Source of the DNA: Maratus speciosus | Taxonomy: Eukaryota; Arthropoda; Arachnida; Araneae; Salticidae | Direction: 5' to 3' | NCBI GenBank assembly: GCA_963932465.1 | Contig: OZ010792.1 | Coordinates: forward strand, 15,331,701-15,395,700 | Length of the DNA: 64,000 nucleotides | Notes under the pieces: model-generated | Database searches by the model: none | Seen by the model: the letters and a program-made list of their open reading frames with translations, nothing else | Told to the model about the DNA's origin: nothing | Program-made: the position numbers and the translations under genes | Shown: positions 46,373 to 57,962 of the stretch, piece after piece | How the letters are laid out: every line of letters begins with the position of its first letter | Position numbering within the stretch: the first letter of the stretch is position 1

Positions 46373-47149
46373 CCTATTATTATATATTAATGTTAAAAAT
46401 GAGATAGTTTTCATTATTGCAGAATTTGAGATCGCTTTCATTAAAGCAGGTAATGAGATAGCTTTCATTATTGCAGAGAAGAGAGAAATAATGAGGTTTA
46501 TTTATCTTTATTCATATGATTATCTGATAAAAATTCAAAATTGTTGATAAAAATTGTTGTGTAGGGTTTAATGGCCTAAAAAACCCATTAGGGACATAAT
46601 TTTTGAACGCAGAATTACGTACTGCTTTTAAAAACACGTATTTTCCTCATAAAGTTTTCATATTTTTCTCCCCTTCTGTATGTGTAGGGGGGGCAGGGGT
46701 TAGTTGTGCCAGGGGCAAGTTGTACCATCGAGCTTCCTGACTGAGCCAATAGGTTGCAGCACCTGTCGCGTCATGTGAGTGAAGAGGTTGATTGTCTTAG
46801 TGTGCTTCGTATGTTTTGAAGTATAACGTTGCGTTGTTTTCGAGATAAAAATATTTATCTTGTTTTCTATCGTAAAAGTAAATTTTGCGACCTACGTTGA
46901 AATTGTCATTACCACTAGCGATACTGAGGTATGTAAACTTCCCTAACATTATTTAAATGCTTATATTTTGAGCTGTTTTTCTATGTATTTCATTTGTTAA
47001 TCATGCCAACGTTTCGGAAACTAATGAACAAAGTTTAAAATGGCGTAACGCGGGGCTAGTTGTGACGAAGTCTAAGAGGCACGTTGTGACAATGTCACTA
47101 CGTATCCCAGCATAATTTTCCCTCATAATTTTAACTTCATATGTTCCTC

Positions 47150-47815
47150 AGTAACTGATAAACCGTTATCCATCAGAGATGAGAGCGTTTAAGATCAGAG
47201 CGACAATGAAAAAAATGTTAGTAAATATGAAAGTGTAAATAAACCAAGCACTTCAGCAATAACTTTAATCAATGAGGGTGAGATTGCAGGACCGTCTACA
47301 GAATTAAGAAATCTCATTGAATTAGGTGATTCTATGACAATTGATAATAGCAATGTGTCAGTGGTAAGTCTTACATAAATAAAACCACTCCCTAAAGCAG
47401 GACTCGAAAAGGCATGTGATCTATTCGTAAATGTTTGAAATCTACCATTCTAAGAAGTACACCTGTAAAAGACAAAATTCGAGCAGAACAAAAAGCAAAA
47501 GAACGCAGAAAACAAATTGAAGAAGAAAAAGCAAATAAGAAACGGTATGGAAAGGCCCAGCAGTGCATAAAAAAAATTACACCTAGTTATTGGAGAAAAA
47601 AAGACAAGCAAGTATTGGATAGCTCTGTAGATGACGAAAATTGCTTATGTCTAGTTTGCTTGGAGCAATACAAAATTTCTAGACCCGGAGATGACTGGGT
47701 GTAATGCATGGCATGTAAAAGATGGGCGCATGTCAAATGTACCAAAAATGAACAATATTATATTTGTATTAACTGCAAATCAGACGCTGAAACAAGCGAT
47801 GACAATGAGTTATTT
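47150..47815 (+). pseudogene. Pogo/Tigger-type transposase C-terminus with PHD-like finger
   Basis: After a decayed acidic/Ser-rich stretch (NKPSTSAITLINEGEIAGPS, about 47239-47300), the frame at 47435-47704 reads STILRSTPVKDKIRAEQKAK, then a K/E-rich helix, then CLCLVCLEQY. It stops at TAA (47702-47704). The same frame continues CMACKRWAHVKC...YYICINC, completing a C4HC3 PHD-like zinc finger, so the TAA most likely replaced CAA. Many arthropod pogo-like transposases end in such a finger after the DDE domain (family knowledge). The catalytic domain is missing here, and several frame breaks precede 47435. Confidence 0.7.
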
Positions 47816-49031
47816 AAAATATTGGCCTACACGTTGTATTAGGCTACGGAGTCAAAGATCAATATGGTCAAATATTAGTGTTGGCTAACTTTTTATTTCT
47901 TTCCAGATTAAGACAGTTTTTTTTCTTTTTATTGCTAAGTGTTTCTAAATGTATCTATATTATAAAGGACAAACATATCTGTGCGTAACGGATACGTCAT
48001 TTTGTGAATGGCAACACTTTGAAATTTGAAATAAAATTTTGGTTTTGCAATTTTCTCTACTGCAAATTTTTAAACTTCTGAACATCGCACATTTTAATTT
48101 TTTACACCGTCGTATAAGAAAAAAATGCCCTTTTAAATGCAATTTGTTTGAAAGCTGAATTTCAATTTATATCTGAGATATTAATTTTTGTGTAGTTTTT
48201 AATACCATTTTTCTCATAGTGGCAACAAAAGTACCCCATTTCTATTGAAAGTCATTGAAAGTAAACGGAAAGTAGTCGATAATAGGAGATACTGCATCTT
48301 TTTGTTGCCATTTTCTCATAAAACATTAAAAAAAAGTTGAAATTAAAATATGGGCTATGTCAAGAATATTGTGTGTTATTCCGTGATAATGACGTCATAT
48401 GCACACTTTTCTATATACGAAGTTTAAGAGTGGATTCCTTTAGCGGATGAAAATGACGTTATTTTATAAAAAAGCGTGTATTTTAATTCTTAAACCTGAA
48501 TTATGTTTTGTAGAAGTGCGTCATTTTCACAGCTTAGCTGCTTTGAAATTCTTCACAGGTGAATAATGCTTCACTTTTAAAAATAAGGTAATCGAAATCA
48601 CACACTGATAAAACGCAATGTTTTACAAAAATTTAGAGTGTCATTATAAAAGAGAGGTGACATGCAAATAATAGCGATTTATATTACAGAAATTGATGAT
48701 TCTCGCCTGGATTGATTTGCTTTGCCGGGTTAGACAAGCAAACAAATAATTCGTGGTTTAAAATAATATCGCGTTCCTGAAGTTTTTGTCGAAAATTCTC
48801 TCGAATAATAAAATTTTAATGCTATTCTTTAGAACATTCTACTATAATTTTATCAAAATAACATAATTTACTTAATTTAATTTTTCCTAATTTTATATAA
48901 TCTATATATTTAAAACACAAGTGTGTTTTTTAGTCTGCCCTGATCTTTCTGCTGAACCAATTTTACTAATATATATATATATATATTTTTAAACTGGAAG
49001 CTCTTCCTTTGTAGATGTGATCGCACAATCT

Positions 49032-49033
<2 letters not shown>

Positions 49034-49080
<47 letters not shown>
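49034..49080. repeat. Poly-T run, about 47 bases
   Basis: Longest homopolymer in the window. Confidence 0.95.
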
Positions 49081-49084
<4 letters not shown>

Positions 49085-50045
49085 ATCCCCACTTTTATAT
49101 TTTAATTTTAAAAGCATTTTATGAAATTCCTTTAAAATGATGAAAATTAGATAGCTTTAATTATTGCAGACAAGAGAGAAATAATGAGGTATTTTTAACT
49201 TTATTCATGCTATTTTCTGATAAAAATTCAAAATTGTTGTATAGGGTTCAGTGGCACAAAATCCTATTAGGACCAAAATAAGGGCAAAATTGTAATGTTT
49301 TTTTCCCTGTAAAAATTTTTAAATGGTAAAAAAACATATTTTTTTCGACAGGATATAATTTTTTTTTATTAAGTATAGGGATAGCAGCCTTGATAGTATT
49401 AATCATAACTTAATTTCTTAAAACTGGATTATATCGGAAGAGTTATATTAATTTAAATAATGCTTCTATTCCAATGAAACCTGTCGCTTAGTGAACGGAT
49501 ATATCAGTTCGCGGCGGTGAGAAGGTTGAATTAGGGGCATAATAACGGAAAATGACATATTGCTTTTGAAAACACGCATTTTTCTTCATAAGTTTTCTAT
49601 ATAGTTTTTCCTTCTGCATGTGTACTGTTACTAAGTTTCAGACACTAGGCGAAATGCTTATTTAAGTGAAAATGAAGTCCTATTTAAAAGAAAACGATCA
49701 TTTTCTTAGATAAAACTAAACATTTTAACACAAATGCGTCTAAAAAACATAAATTACGGAACTTTTTACTCTCCGGAATTGGGATTAGAATCTCAAGTAA
49801 AGAATGCGCCTGTTCACATAAAAATTGTTGCTGACAATCGTGACTTCAAGTTTTTAGTTAAAATGATTTTTAAATGATCAAACAAAATACAATTTTTAAA
49901 AAAAATGATGAATATGGATATGAGAAGTGCGTATGCAAATTTTGAGAAGGTGAAAATCGCTGTTTTCATTCCGGAAATACAAGCATAAGAGCCTCGATAA
50001 CCACATCCTAATGACTGAACTTTATTATATTTTACTCATTAAATA

Positions 50046-51118
50046 TCTATATTATAAAGAACTAACGTATCTGTGCGTAACGCCGACGTCATTTAGTGAA
50101 TGGCAACACTTCACGATCACATTTCGTTCTTGAAATTTTCGCTACTCTAATTTTTTAATCTTCTAACCATCGTACATTTTGAATTTTCCTCGAATAGGGA
50201 AAAAAATTTACTTTCAAAGGCAATTTGTTTAAAAACTATTCATTGACTGATGCATTATATTTTCTAAAATAATTTTTAAGCATGATTTTTTTAAAGTTTA
50301 TCTTATCACGCGCCGGTTTCAATACATAATAAAAATAAACATTTTGCACATAAAGCAACAAACATTTTTCAGAATTTGTTTCTGACTATTTTTGAATAAC
50401 GAAATTAATACTTCCTTTATAAACAAATAAAATAATAATAATAAAAAAAACAAGTAATCTAACATATTTGTGAAAGACAAATTAACGAAATTAATACTTC
50501 TTTTATAAACATAAAAGAATAACATTGGAAAAACACAAATCTAACTTATTTTTAATCGTAAAATTTAAATTTTTAGATCACCAAATAGAATTTTTTTTTT
50601 CCAAATGGAATTTGTTCGCAAATTTCATCTCAGTTTACTGATTGTCTATGGTTTAAAAAACAATTTTAAAGCATGAAATATTTTTTAATTTATATATATC
50701 GCGCGGAGATCGATTACGAAAGATTAATCAGTTTGCCCTTAAAACAAAATAAAGAGTTCATCATTTTCTTACGGCTAATATCCATTGAAAAAAAGTTCCC
50801 AATGAATAAAAAAATGAAATAATATAAATAAAATACAAATTTACCAGACATGTATAAGCTCTGAAATTATCAGAATAATGCCATAAGTAGCAAAATCTTG
50901 GCAAAAAACTTTTAGCATGCGGCTAATAAGAAAATATCGCTTTTGATACATTTAAAAAATTTATTGATTGTATAATTCTTATTTTCCATTTGAAAAATGC
51001 TTTTTTAATGTAAGTGGTCAATCTAAAAAATTTATTGCAGATAAAAAAAAATATTAGTTTAAAAAAAATGTTTTCACCTATATTCTTTAACCCGGGAAGC
51101 CCGGGTACGATCCCCTAG
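50046..51118 (+). mobile_element. Helitron family B, short copy or internal 5' end, 1,073 bp
   Basis: TCTATATTATAAAGAACTAA after A50045 restarts the family B 5' region (CTGTGCGTAACGCCGACGTC) inside the inner copy, and shares its 3' end. Either a short Helitron joined to a 5' piece of another, or a chimera with two initiation ends and one terminator. Confidence 0.65.
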
Positions 51119-51688
51119 TCTTTATGAAGCACTAAGAGTTTACAAGTGTTAACAATTTAACTACTATTTTATTTTCATTTGATTTACAATATTATTAAAA
51201 CATGAAAGTGTTTTATTGTGTTAAGAACGTTATAAATGAATAAATTTCTCCTTCTTGATTTAACATATACCTTTTAATCGCCATTCTTATATAATTTGTA
51301 TATGATACAAATGTTCTTGTATGTATCATTTGTGTGTCACAATATGCCCCAAGCCGTTCACAACGTGCCTCATAGCGGGGGTTAGTAGTGACAAATTTCA
51401 AGGTTATGCAGAATTCATTTTGTGTTCTGAAAAACGTTAATAATGTTAATAGTAGTTTTATAAATATGCTACGCAAGATTTACTCTAATGATATGATACA
51501 CTAAATGTTTCACTTCAGTTCAAATCTTACGGCTAATATCAAAAATGTCGAAAATGTCGGTACTAGACCCGGTCTCCCCTACTAAGTTTTAGACACAAGT
51601 AAATTTTTTAAGTAAATGAAAATGACGTCATACTTAAAAGAAAACGACGATTTTCTTAGATAAAACTAAACATTTTAACACACGCACA

Positions 51689-51716
51689 CACCAAAAAAAA
51701 AAAAAAAAAAAAAAAA
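51689..51716. repeat. Poly-A run in the 3' part of the outer Helitron
   Basis: About 25 A after CACACGCACACACC. The inner copy has ACAAATGCGTCTAAAAAACA at the same place. Confidence 0.8.
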
Positions 51717-52117
51717 CATAAATGACGGCCATTTTTACTCTCCGGTTCTGAGATTAGAATCTGGAGTTAGGAATACGACTGTTTACATGCAAAGATTTTG
51801 CTGACAATCCTGACTTTATGTTTTGAGTTAAAATGAATTTAAAATGTTCAAATTAAATTACCAATTTTTTAAAAAGGGTGATTGAGGGTATGAGAGGTTA
51901 ATTTTTAAATTTATCTCTGTCGCGTTGAGCTCGATTAAGAAAGATTAATTCGTTTGCCCTTAAAACAACATAAGGAGTTCATCATTTTCTTACAACTAAT
52001 ATTACGTAAACAAAAATAAAACTTCCTGTATGATTAAATAAATATAAATAAAACACAAATTTAATAGACATGTAATTGAACTACGCGCTTAAAGCTCTGA
52101 ACTTATCAAAAAATTAG

Positions 52118-52324
52118 CCCTTTCCGACACACTGTTCCCGGGTCGGTATACCTAATTTTTATTCCAAACTTACGAGCGACACCAAGAATATTTTAGTAAA
52201 ATTTCGCTTTTACAATGAACATTAAAAGTAACATGTTTTTAATTTCTAGAAAAGTCGTTTTAAAATTCCGGTGTCAGTCAATCATTTCATCATTTTACAT
52301 CAAAAATTGCCTGTTCCGGAAAGG
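52118..52324. mobile_element. TTAA-type MITE, 207 bp (CCCTTTCCG family)
   Basis: TTAG at 52114-52117 and TTAA at 52325-52328. Ends CCCTTTCCGACACACTG and CCTGTTCCGGAAAGGG. Absent from the inner Helitron at the matching point (near 50870), so it inserted after the copies diverged. Confidence 0.65.
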
Positions 52325-52623
52325 GTTAAAGGATGCCGTAAACAACAAAATCTTGGGTAAATAACTCTTAGCATGCGGCTAATACGAAAAAATCGCTTTT
52401 GATAATTTTCAGAAGTTTATTTGATTGTATAATTCATAATTTTCATATGAAAAATTATTTTTTATTTTTAATGGGCAATCTGAAAAATATATTGCATGTA
52501 AAAAAAAAAAAAAAATTACTTTTCAATTTAAAAAAAAAAAAAATGGTTTACACCTATATTCTGTGACCCGGGAAGCCCGGGTTCGATCCCCTAGTAATTT
52601 TAAAAGATGACTTACATCTCAGA

Positions 52624-52790
52624 AATCTAAATTTAATTATGTGAATTTTTATTCACAGTGCTGACAAGGCGTAAAACCACCAGAGTGAAAAAGTATCCAG
52701 GCGAGGGTTCGAACCTTGATCTTTCTCACTCTGTTGTTTTTACGCCTTATTAGCATTGTTAACTAAAATTCACGTAATTAAATTTAGATT
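52624..52790. mobile_element. 167-bp foldback palindrome
   Basis: Arms of about 80 bp start AATCTAAATTTAATTATGTG and end with the inverse, and meet at GGGTTCGAACC. Lies just after the Helitron 3' end. The centre resembles a tRNA B box but no tRNA fold is possible. Confidence 0.7.
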
Positions 52791-52885
52791 CAAAATTCTT
52801 TCACAATAATAACAATTAAAAAAAAATCAGCTTATAAAAATTTTAATGTTTATTTTATAATTAAAGCTTCTGAAAATGAACTTAA

Positions 52886-53093
52886 CCTAGGGGCAGTGTT
52901 CTTTTAATCGTAAAATGCTGAAATCATAGGCTGACAACCGAATTTAAAAACAAATTAATATCAAAATACAAAAAGCCTTTGTTTTCACGTACTTAATAAA
53001 TTAAAATTTTTTATTCCAAAATTCTAGTGCCAATGTCGCATTTTGCAATTAAAATTAAGTGGAATATATTATGTCCTACCGCCCTTCAAGGGG
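52886..53093 (-). mobile_element. TTAA MITE, 208 bp, decayed
   Basis: TTAA at 52882-52885 and 53094-53097. CCTACCGCCCTTCAAGGGG at the right end is a worn copy of the GGTGGGAT..ATCCCACC family in reverse. Confidence 0.65.
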
Positions 53094-53149
53094 TTAATTT
53101 GAATTATATACTATGAACTAGCGCTGCAGTTCGCACCAAGTCCAACAAA

Positions 53150-54655
53150 TAAGAGTGAATTATGTCAGCCAGGTATCGTCCGGATACCCTTACAGGTAAG
53201 GCATTGGCACGGCACGCCAAGGAAGGATATGATGATTACACATGGTACACTATATCCCTATGGGTTGAACGTTATGTTTGGTCACCGTAACATTATACAA
53301 AGCTCTAAAAATCGAGATATGTCTGACTCCATCTATGCAAAGATAAAGTGTGATATTAATGGTTATAACGATTATAAAGATTGAAAAAGTAATCGTGAAT
53401 TAGAGCTTACTAGAGAAAAATTGGTTGGATTGAAAGGCGGTGAAAGCATTGTCACAGCTTTAATGAATTGTAAAGGTAATGACAAGTTTATAAGATTATC
53501 AAATATATCATATTCAATGTAAAAAAGTAGTTGATACCTAAGCTTTTGATTTTGTTAACGCAAAAAATAGGAATGCAGAACATAGATCTGGGCATTGATC
53601 TCTTAAAATATAGAATAAATTTAAATAATTGGCAAAGTTACTGAAAGTCAATGTATGAAAATCAGGAAGATGCGGATTAAGTATATTTCGTTATAGAATA
53701 CATAGGAGGGTGCTATAGTAATGTAAATTACAAAAGGATTTTTAATAAATATCAGGACATGTTACCAATAAAAAAAATTAAATATTGCTAAAGCATTTAC
53801 GTATGACAGGCCTTTAGGCAGAATGATCTTTAATTATAATTATTATGTTAAAAATATTAATAGGAAGGAAAATGCAGACATTTGCAAATGTAATGACGAT
53901 ATGTACAATAAATATGTACACAAAGATTGTGGACATATAATAACTGGAAATCTAGATATTGTACAAAATGTCGAATTGAAAAATCAAATGAGTTATGAAG
54001 CAAAATGCAAAATAAAACGGAATTTCACGAAACGTAATGCAGTTAAACCTTTTAAATATAATATTCAAACCTTTATACAAAAGTTAACGTATAAATGCAG
54101 ACTTCCTGGAAAATTATTTGAAGAATGGAAATATCAAATTTTAAGGAATCTAAAAGAAAAATTTGTTAAAAACTTTGAGAATTTGTCCGAGGAGGAATAT
54201 ATTGTTTTAAGAAAAGCTATAAAAAAATATCCAAGATGATTTTATAATGACATACGTAGATAAGGCAAGTACTAACTATCCAATTATCTGTAAAAAAATT
54301 ATACGTAAATACATTAAGAGAAAGTTATGAAAATACAAATAATTATGAGTTAATTGGGGCAAAACTTAATGAGATGGAGAACGGAACAAGGACAATGTAT
54401 AAAAAAATTAAAACAAAACAAGATAATTTGAATTTTCCTTATTTGGTTTTAATACCCAAGTTCCATAAATGCCCTGTGTAATTCAGAACCGTTACCTGTG
54501 GTTACAATTCCTATATAGAATGTGCGAATAAAAAATTACTAAAACTTTTGGAAGACAATGTTTTTAAAGATTAAAAGTGAAAATTCAACTTTCATAATAA
54601 GTAACAGCTATGAACTGTTAGGAAAAATAAAAAAGGTACAAAAATAAGATCACAG
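53150..54655 (+). mobile_element. Penelope-like retroelement remnant (tentative)
   Basis: Coding-like stretches in several frames: a central open frame (53823-54239), then FPYLVLIPKFHKCPV near 54440, which resembles the early RT motif (L-P-K-x-H-K) of Penelope-like elements, and ENSTFIISNSYELLGKIKK near 54575. Stops and shifts are frequent. No ends, GIY-YIG domain or YxDD box seen. It stops abruptly where a ~360-bp module begins. Confidence 0.45.
53823..54239 (+). pseudogene. RT-linked protein fragment, 138 codons
   Basis: The open frame encodes ICKCNDDMYNKYVHKDCGHI, then ITGNLDIVQN, then a lysine-rich helical region (LPGKLFEEWKYQILRNLKEK). The C-x-C...H-x-x-C-G-H-I-x-T-G-x-L pattern recalls the region upstream of RT in some Penelope-like polyproteins; I recall this from family knowledge and cannot test it here. 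The frame can be extended upstream through AKAFTYDRPLGR (about 53790), just before the ATG, so this is a piece of a longer protein. Downstream the RT homology continues in other frames after a stop at 54237-54239. Confidence 0.45.
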
Positions 54656-54659
54656 GATA

Positions 54660-55015
54660 TTTTAATGTAACTTTCTGTAACTTCAGAAATTTATTAAGTT
54701 TATTAATAAATGATCTCTAGTGATAAATGAGATGCGATAATATCATGCAATTATTGTTTTGGTCATATATTTAACCGAAATAGACGCCTTATCACTAACA
54801 GGATAAATGAATTTATATATAAACGCCAATTCAATAATACTTTCTCATCGAATTTTATCCTAAATAACTTTCCGCTAGAAACGATAAACCTACCTCATTT
54901 ATATTTCCTGAATTCGATCGCCCTCCAAAGAGGTTAATAGCCAAACTTTTATCTGGAGATGAGTGAATACCGTTAAAAACTTGGGATGTGATAGTGAAGC
55001 GAAAGAGTGAAAAAT
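54660..55015 (+). repeat. ~360-bp module, copy preceding block 2
   Basis: Full-length module directly upstream of block 2. It shows that the array extended further to the left than block 2 itself. Confidence 0.7.
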
Positions 55016-55424
55016 TCTCTACAGCAGTTAAAATCAGCTAAGTTTCACGTATAGGATATGACACAATATTCAATGCTAAGAGTTTATAAAGTTATAAATT
55101 TGTTAATACATTTTCTTTATTTTAACGAACCGAATATGGGTCATGTTATAAATAATGGAAATAATGACCTTGGTATCAAATGAATGTTAGATAAATGCTG
55201 TTTGCATTGGTCACATAGCGTAGCAAATATTAACAATATTCGAATGAAACATTGATCCAATATTTAGTAATGATTCTATTTTCCAGTATTGAATTGGGTA
55301 TTAGCAAGAAATACTTCACCATTTCAGTTCCTATTTTTCTTTTTTCTTTATCTCTACGCAATTAAATAAATGTATTTTAAAGCATATTTTTTAGAAATTG
55401 TTTTCCTGAAATGCATTGCAGGGA

Positions 55425-55770
55425 AATTTTCTATAATATTATAAATTTATGAAGTTAATTAATAAATGAGTTTAAATGTGAGAGCTGTGATGCAATCGAG
55501 TTATTATTATTTCGGTCATCTACTTCATCGTAATATGATCCTTATCGCTAAGAGGATAAATGAATTTCAATATAAACGTCAATTCAATAATACTTTCTCA
55601 TTAAAATGCCATCCTAAATAATTTTTGACTCGACACGATAAACTGGCTTCTGTTATAATTCTCGAAATCAATTGTCTGTTGTATAAGTTTAATCTCTATC
55701 CTTTTATCTTGAGATTAGCGAATACTGTTGCAAACTTGCGATGTAATTATAAACTGAAATAGTGTAAATA
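55425..55770 (+). repeat. ~360-bp module, block 2 copy 1
   Basis: Pairs with 945-1315; shares GATCCTTATCGCT and CTGTTGTATAAG with it but not with the other modules. Confidence 0.75.
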
Positions 55771-56305
55771 TCACAAGTGTCGCAAAACCTCATGTGCTTT
55801 GCACATAAATTATATAACACTTTCCAACACTTGAAAAATAAAATCCTTCTATTTAAAAAATTTAACAAACCTCCTTATTAAATCATGTTTAAATTAATTA
55901 AAAAGAAACAACTTTGATATTGTTAAGGGAAAAAATACTTATTATCCTTAAAAATATATATATAATTATGTGCTAAAAGTTTAAACAGTACGCTTAAAGG
56001 CTTATAAAAACCTTTTTATAAACACATCTACCAGTGCAGACATACAATCGGTGACATTCACTAGATCAACAATGATAAAAGATCATGACAATATAAAAGT
56101 AAAATATATGAAGATCAATGTTGATTTTACCATTATTGATATTGAGAATATCACCGATTTTGTGCATGAAACTAGCAGAAGTGGTCATTAATTTTTTTGT
56201 AAGCCTTTAAGTGTACTGAAATCACATTTACCATGTATGTTTTTATAACAGATTTAACTGTTTCGAGACCGGCGTCTCTTACTCAAATTTTATTTGTTTT
56301 CACCA

Positions 56306-56307
<2 letters not shown>

Positions 56308-56339
<32 letters not shown>
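56308..56339. repeat. Poly-A run
   Basis: About 31 A. The first block has only short A runs at the equivalent place (about 2545). Confidence 0.9.
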
Positions 56340-56341
<2 letters not shown>

Positions 56342-56473
56342 TTCAAATATATAATTTCGTAGTACTCTAATTATATAAGGCAAAAATTACTGTTCTTTAT
56401 TACTGACGCCAGAAACAAATTTTGAAAAGGTCGATGATGTTGAGTCAGACTCGACTTTGGACTTAAGGATTAA

Positions 56474-56681
56474 ACCCCTTGAGGGCCTTTAGGTGGGATG
56501 TACTTTATCCCACCTAAAATTAACAGAGATTTGTACAAGAAAAGTTTTATTAAATTTTACTTTTCTAACTTTGGTGAAAGGAAGTCTTAAAATTAATTTT
56601 CCTTATTTTGCGATAAAGCTTTTTGCAGATTCCGGTATGAATTCGACATTACAGAAAAACAATTACTTGCCCCTCAAGGCG
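56474..56681 (+). mobile_element. TTAA MITE, 208 bp (GGTGGGAT..ATCCCACC family)
   Basis: TTAA at 56470-56473 and 56682-56685. CCCCTTGAGGGCC, with hairpin arms GGTGGGAT / ATCCCACC. The first block is uninterrupted at 2685-2695. A plus-strand frame across it is not a gene. Confidence 0.8.
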
Positions 56682-56919
56682 TTAATAACAAATCAATATC
56701 GGTCCAATATTATTGCATCCGTTGCATACCATATCCAATACTGGGATAATATATTGCTTTCTATTTACTTATTTATAATTTACAATATTGTTCCGACAGT
56801 GGTTGATATACTTTTCATTTCCAAACTAATTCGATTCTTTAATATATATATGTATATATAGTCTACAATAAGAGCATTTTAGAACATCATTTACTTAAGA
56901 ATTGTTTTTCCCAAATATA

Positions 56920-57240
56920 TTTCGGTGCAATTTACTACAACTTTTAAAGTTTAGTAAATTTTAGGTAAGAGTTGCTATATTAACTTACATTTACTTTTTG
57001 GTTCATCTACAACATCGTAATAGAGACTTTTAATTAATAGGAGAAATCAATGTAGAAGTAATTTTCAATTGAATATTACTTTCCCGCCGAATTTTAACCT
57101 GGAAGAATTTCCGCTCCAAATGTCTTACCTACCTCCCATCTGTTTCGTGAAATTGGTGGTCTTTTGAAAGTTGTTAATCGCAAGCCTTTTATTTCAAGAA
57201 TACCGTGGAGAACATGAGATGTAGTTATAAACCGAATTAA
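56920..57240 (+). repeat. ~360-bp module, block 2 copy 2
   Basis: Pairs with 2922-3505 but without its mariner-type MITE. Confidence 0.7.
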
Positions 57241-57805
57241 TCCCTTAATTCTCGCTCCCGTCAATATCACGGTCTGAGGTGTCGTTCGTTATTTCTCGTG
57301 CCTGTCATATTTCCGGGCTGGAGATTTAATTACTGTAAAAAAAAATCTGAAACCAGAAAAAATTAACTGGTATTTCCGTGTGAAGTCTGAATATTACCGC
57401 TTGTGTTCGACTTTTGGCGCTGATTGTTATCCTGGGATTTGTATAGCATGGTTCGAATTATATAGCACTCAAAAAAAATATTAATAATCAAAATTTAATG
57501 TATCTATATTATTTCAAATATTATTTGTAAAAATTTGTGTGAAGATGATAAATAAGATGCGAAAAATAAAGGTCTTATTCGCATTAATTTGTATGGTGTA
57601 AAACAAACATTAAGACACAGAATTCTCGCATAATGGCTTTTCTACAAATGTGAATTTGATATATAACATCTTTTTTTTTTCGCCTTAAGAAAAAAAAAGT
57701 AATTGCATATTTTACTTAGAAACCTTATAATTATTAAATTTTTGTAATGGAATAAATAGGTGCATTTTTGATGGTTTTTCCAAATATTAAGCGACCGTGA
57801 AAGGG
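57241..57805. mobile_element. TTAA element, 565 bp
   Basis: TTAA at 57237-57240 and 57806-57809. Starts TCCCTTAATTCTCGCTCCCG, ends GCGACCGTGAAAGGG. The first block shows a single TTAA (3484-3487) with matching flanks. Longer than the ~200-bp MITEs, possibly because of a further insert. Confidence 0.65.
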
Positions 57806-57962
57806 TTAAGGAAAATTGTCCTACTGCAGTTAAAACCAGAAATACTTTACGAATAGATTATGAACAACTTTCTATTACTAAAATTAGATAACGTTAAATA
57901 CTTGTGGATACTGATTCAGCCATACTGCTCGACAAAGTACTTTTCAAAAACGATATAGGGTA

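Larger units (their letters stand above)
47954..51118 (+). mobile_element. Helitron family B, inner copy
   Basis: TCTATATTATAAAGGACAAA after A47953. Ends CTAG (51115-51118) before T51119 with the stem-loop ACCCGGGAAGCCCGGGT. Inserted in the pogo-like element, downstream of its coding remnant. It contains a second 5' end at 50046. Confidence 0.8.
46687..51579 (+). mobile_element. Pogo-like DNA transposon, split by a Helitron
   Basis: TA at 46685-46686 and 51580-51581. Ends GGGGGGGCAGGGGTTAGTTG and, inverted, GGGGAGACCGGGTCTAGTAC. Subterminal relatives of GGGGCTAGTTGTGACGAAG lie at about 47053 and, inverted, near 51340-51400. Net length without the Helitron is about 1.7 kb; it keeps only the 3' end of a transposase gene. 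Confidence 0.75.
44913..52594 (+). mobile_element. Helitron family B, outer copy
   Basis: 5' end TCTATATTATAAAGGACAAA after A44912. 3' end CTAG at 52591-52594 before T52595, preceded by the stem-loop ACCCGGGAAGCCCGGGT. It is interrupted at 46687-51579 by a pogo-like element; flanks on either side align with the inner family B copy. No Rep/helicase seen. Net length is about 2.8 kb, including a TTAA MITE. Confidence 0.8.

Noticed and set aside
46277..46547. Open frames across the poly-T tract at 46331-46367
   Set aside because: Homopolymer-driven frames (poly-Lys/poly-Phe) with no other support; likewise 48910-49092.
56493..56861. 122-codon plus frame
   Set aside because: Starts inside a TTAA MITE and runs into the duplicated block; not conserved in the other block.
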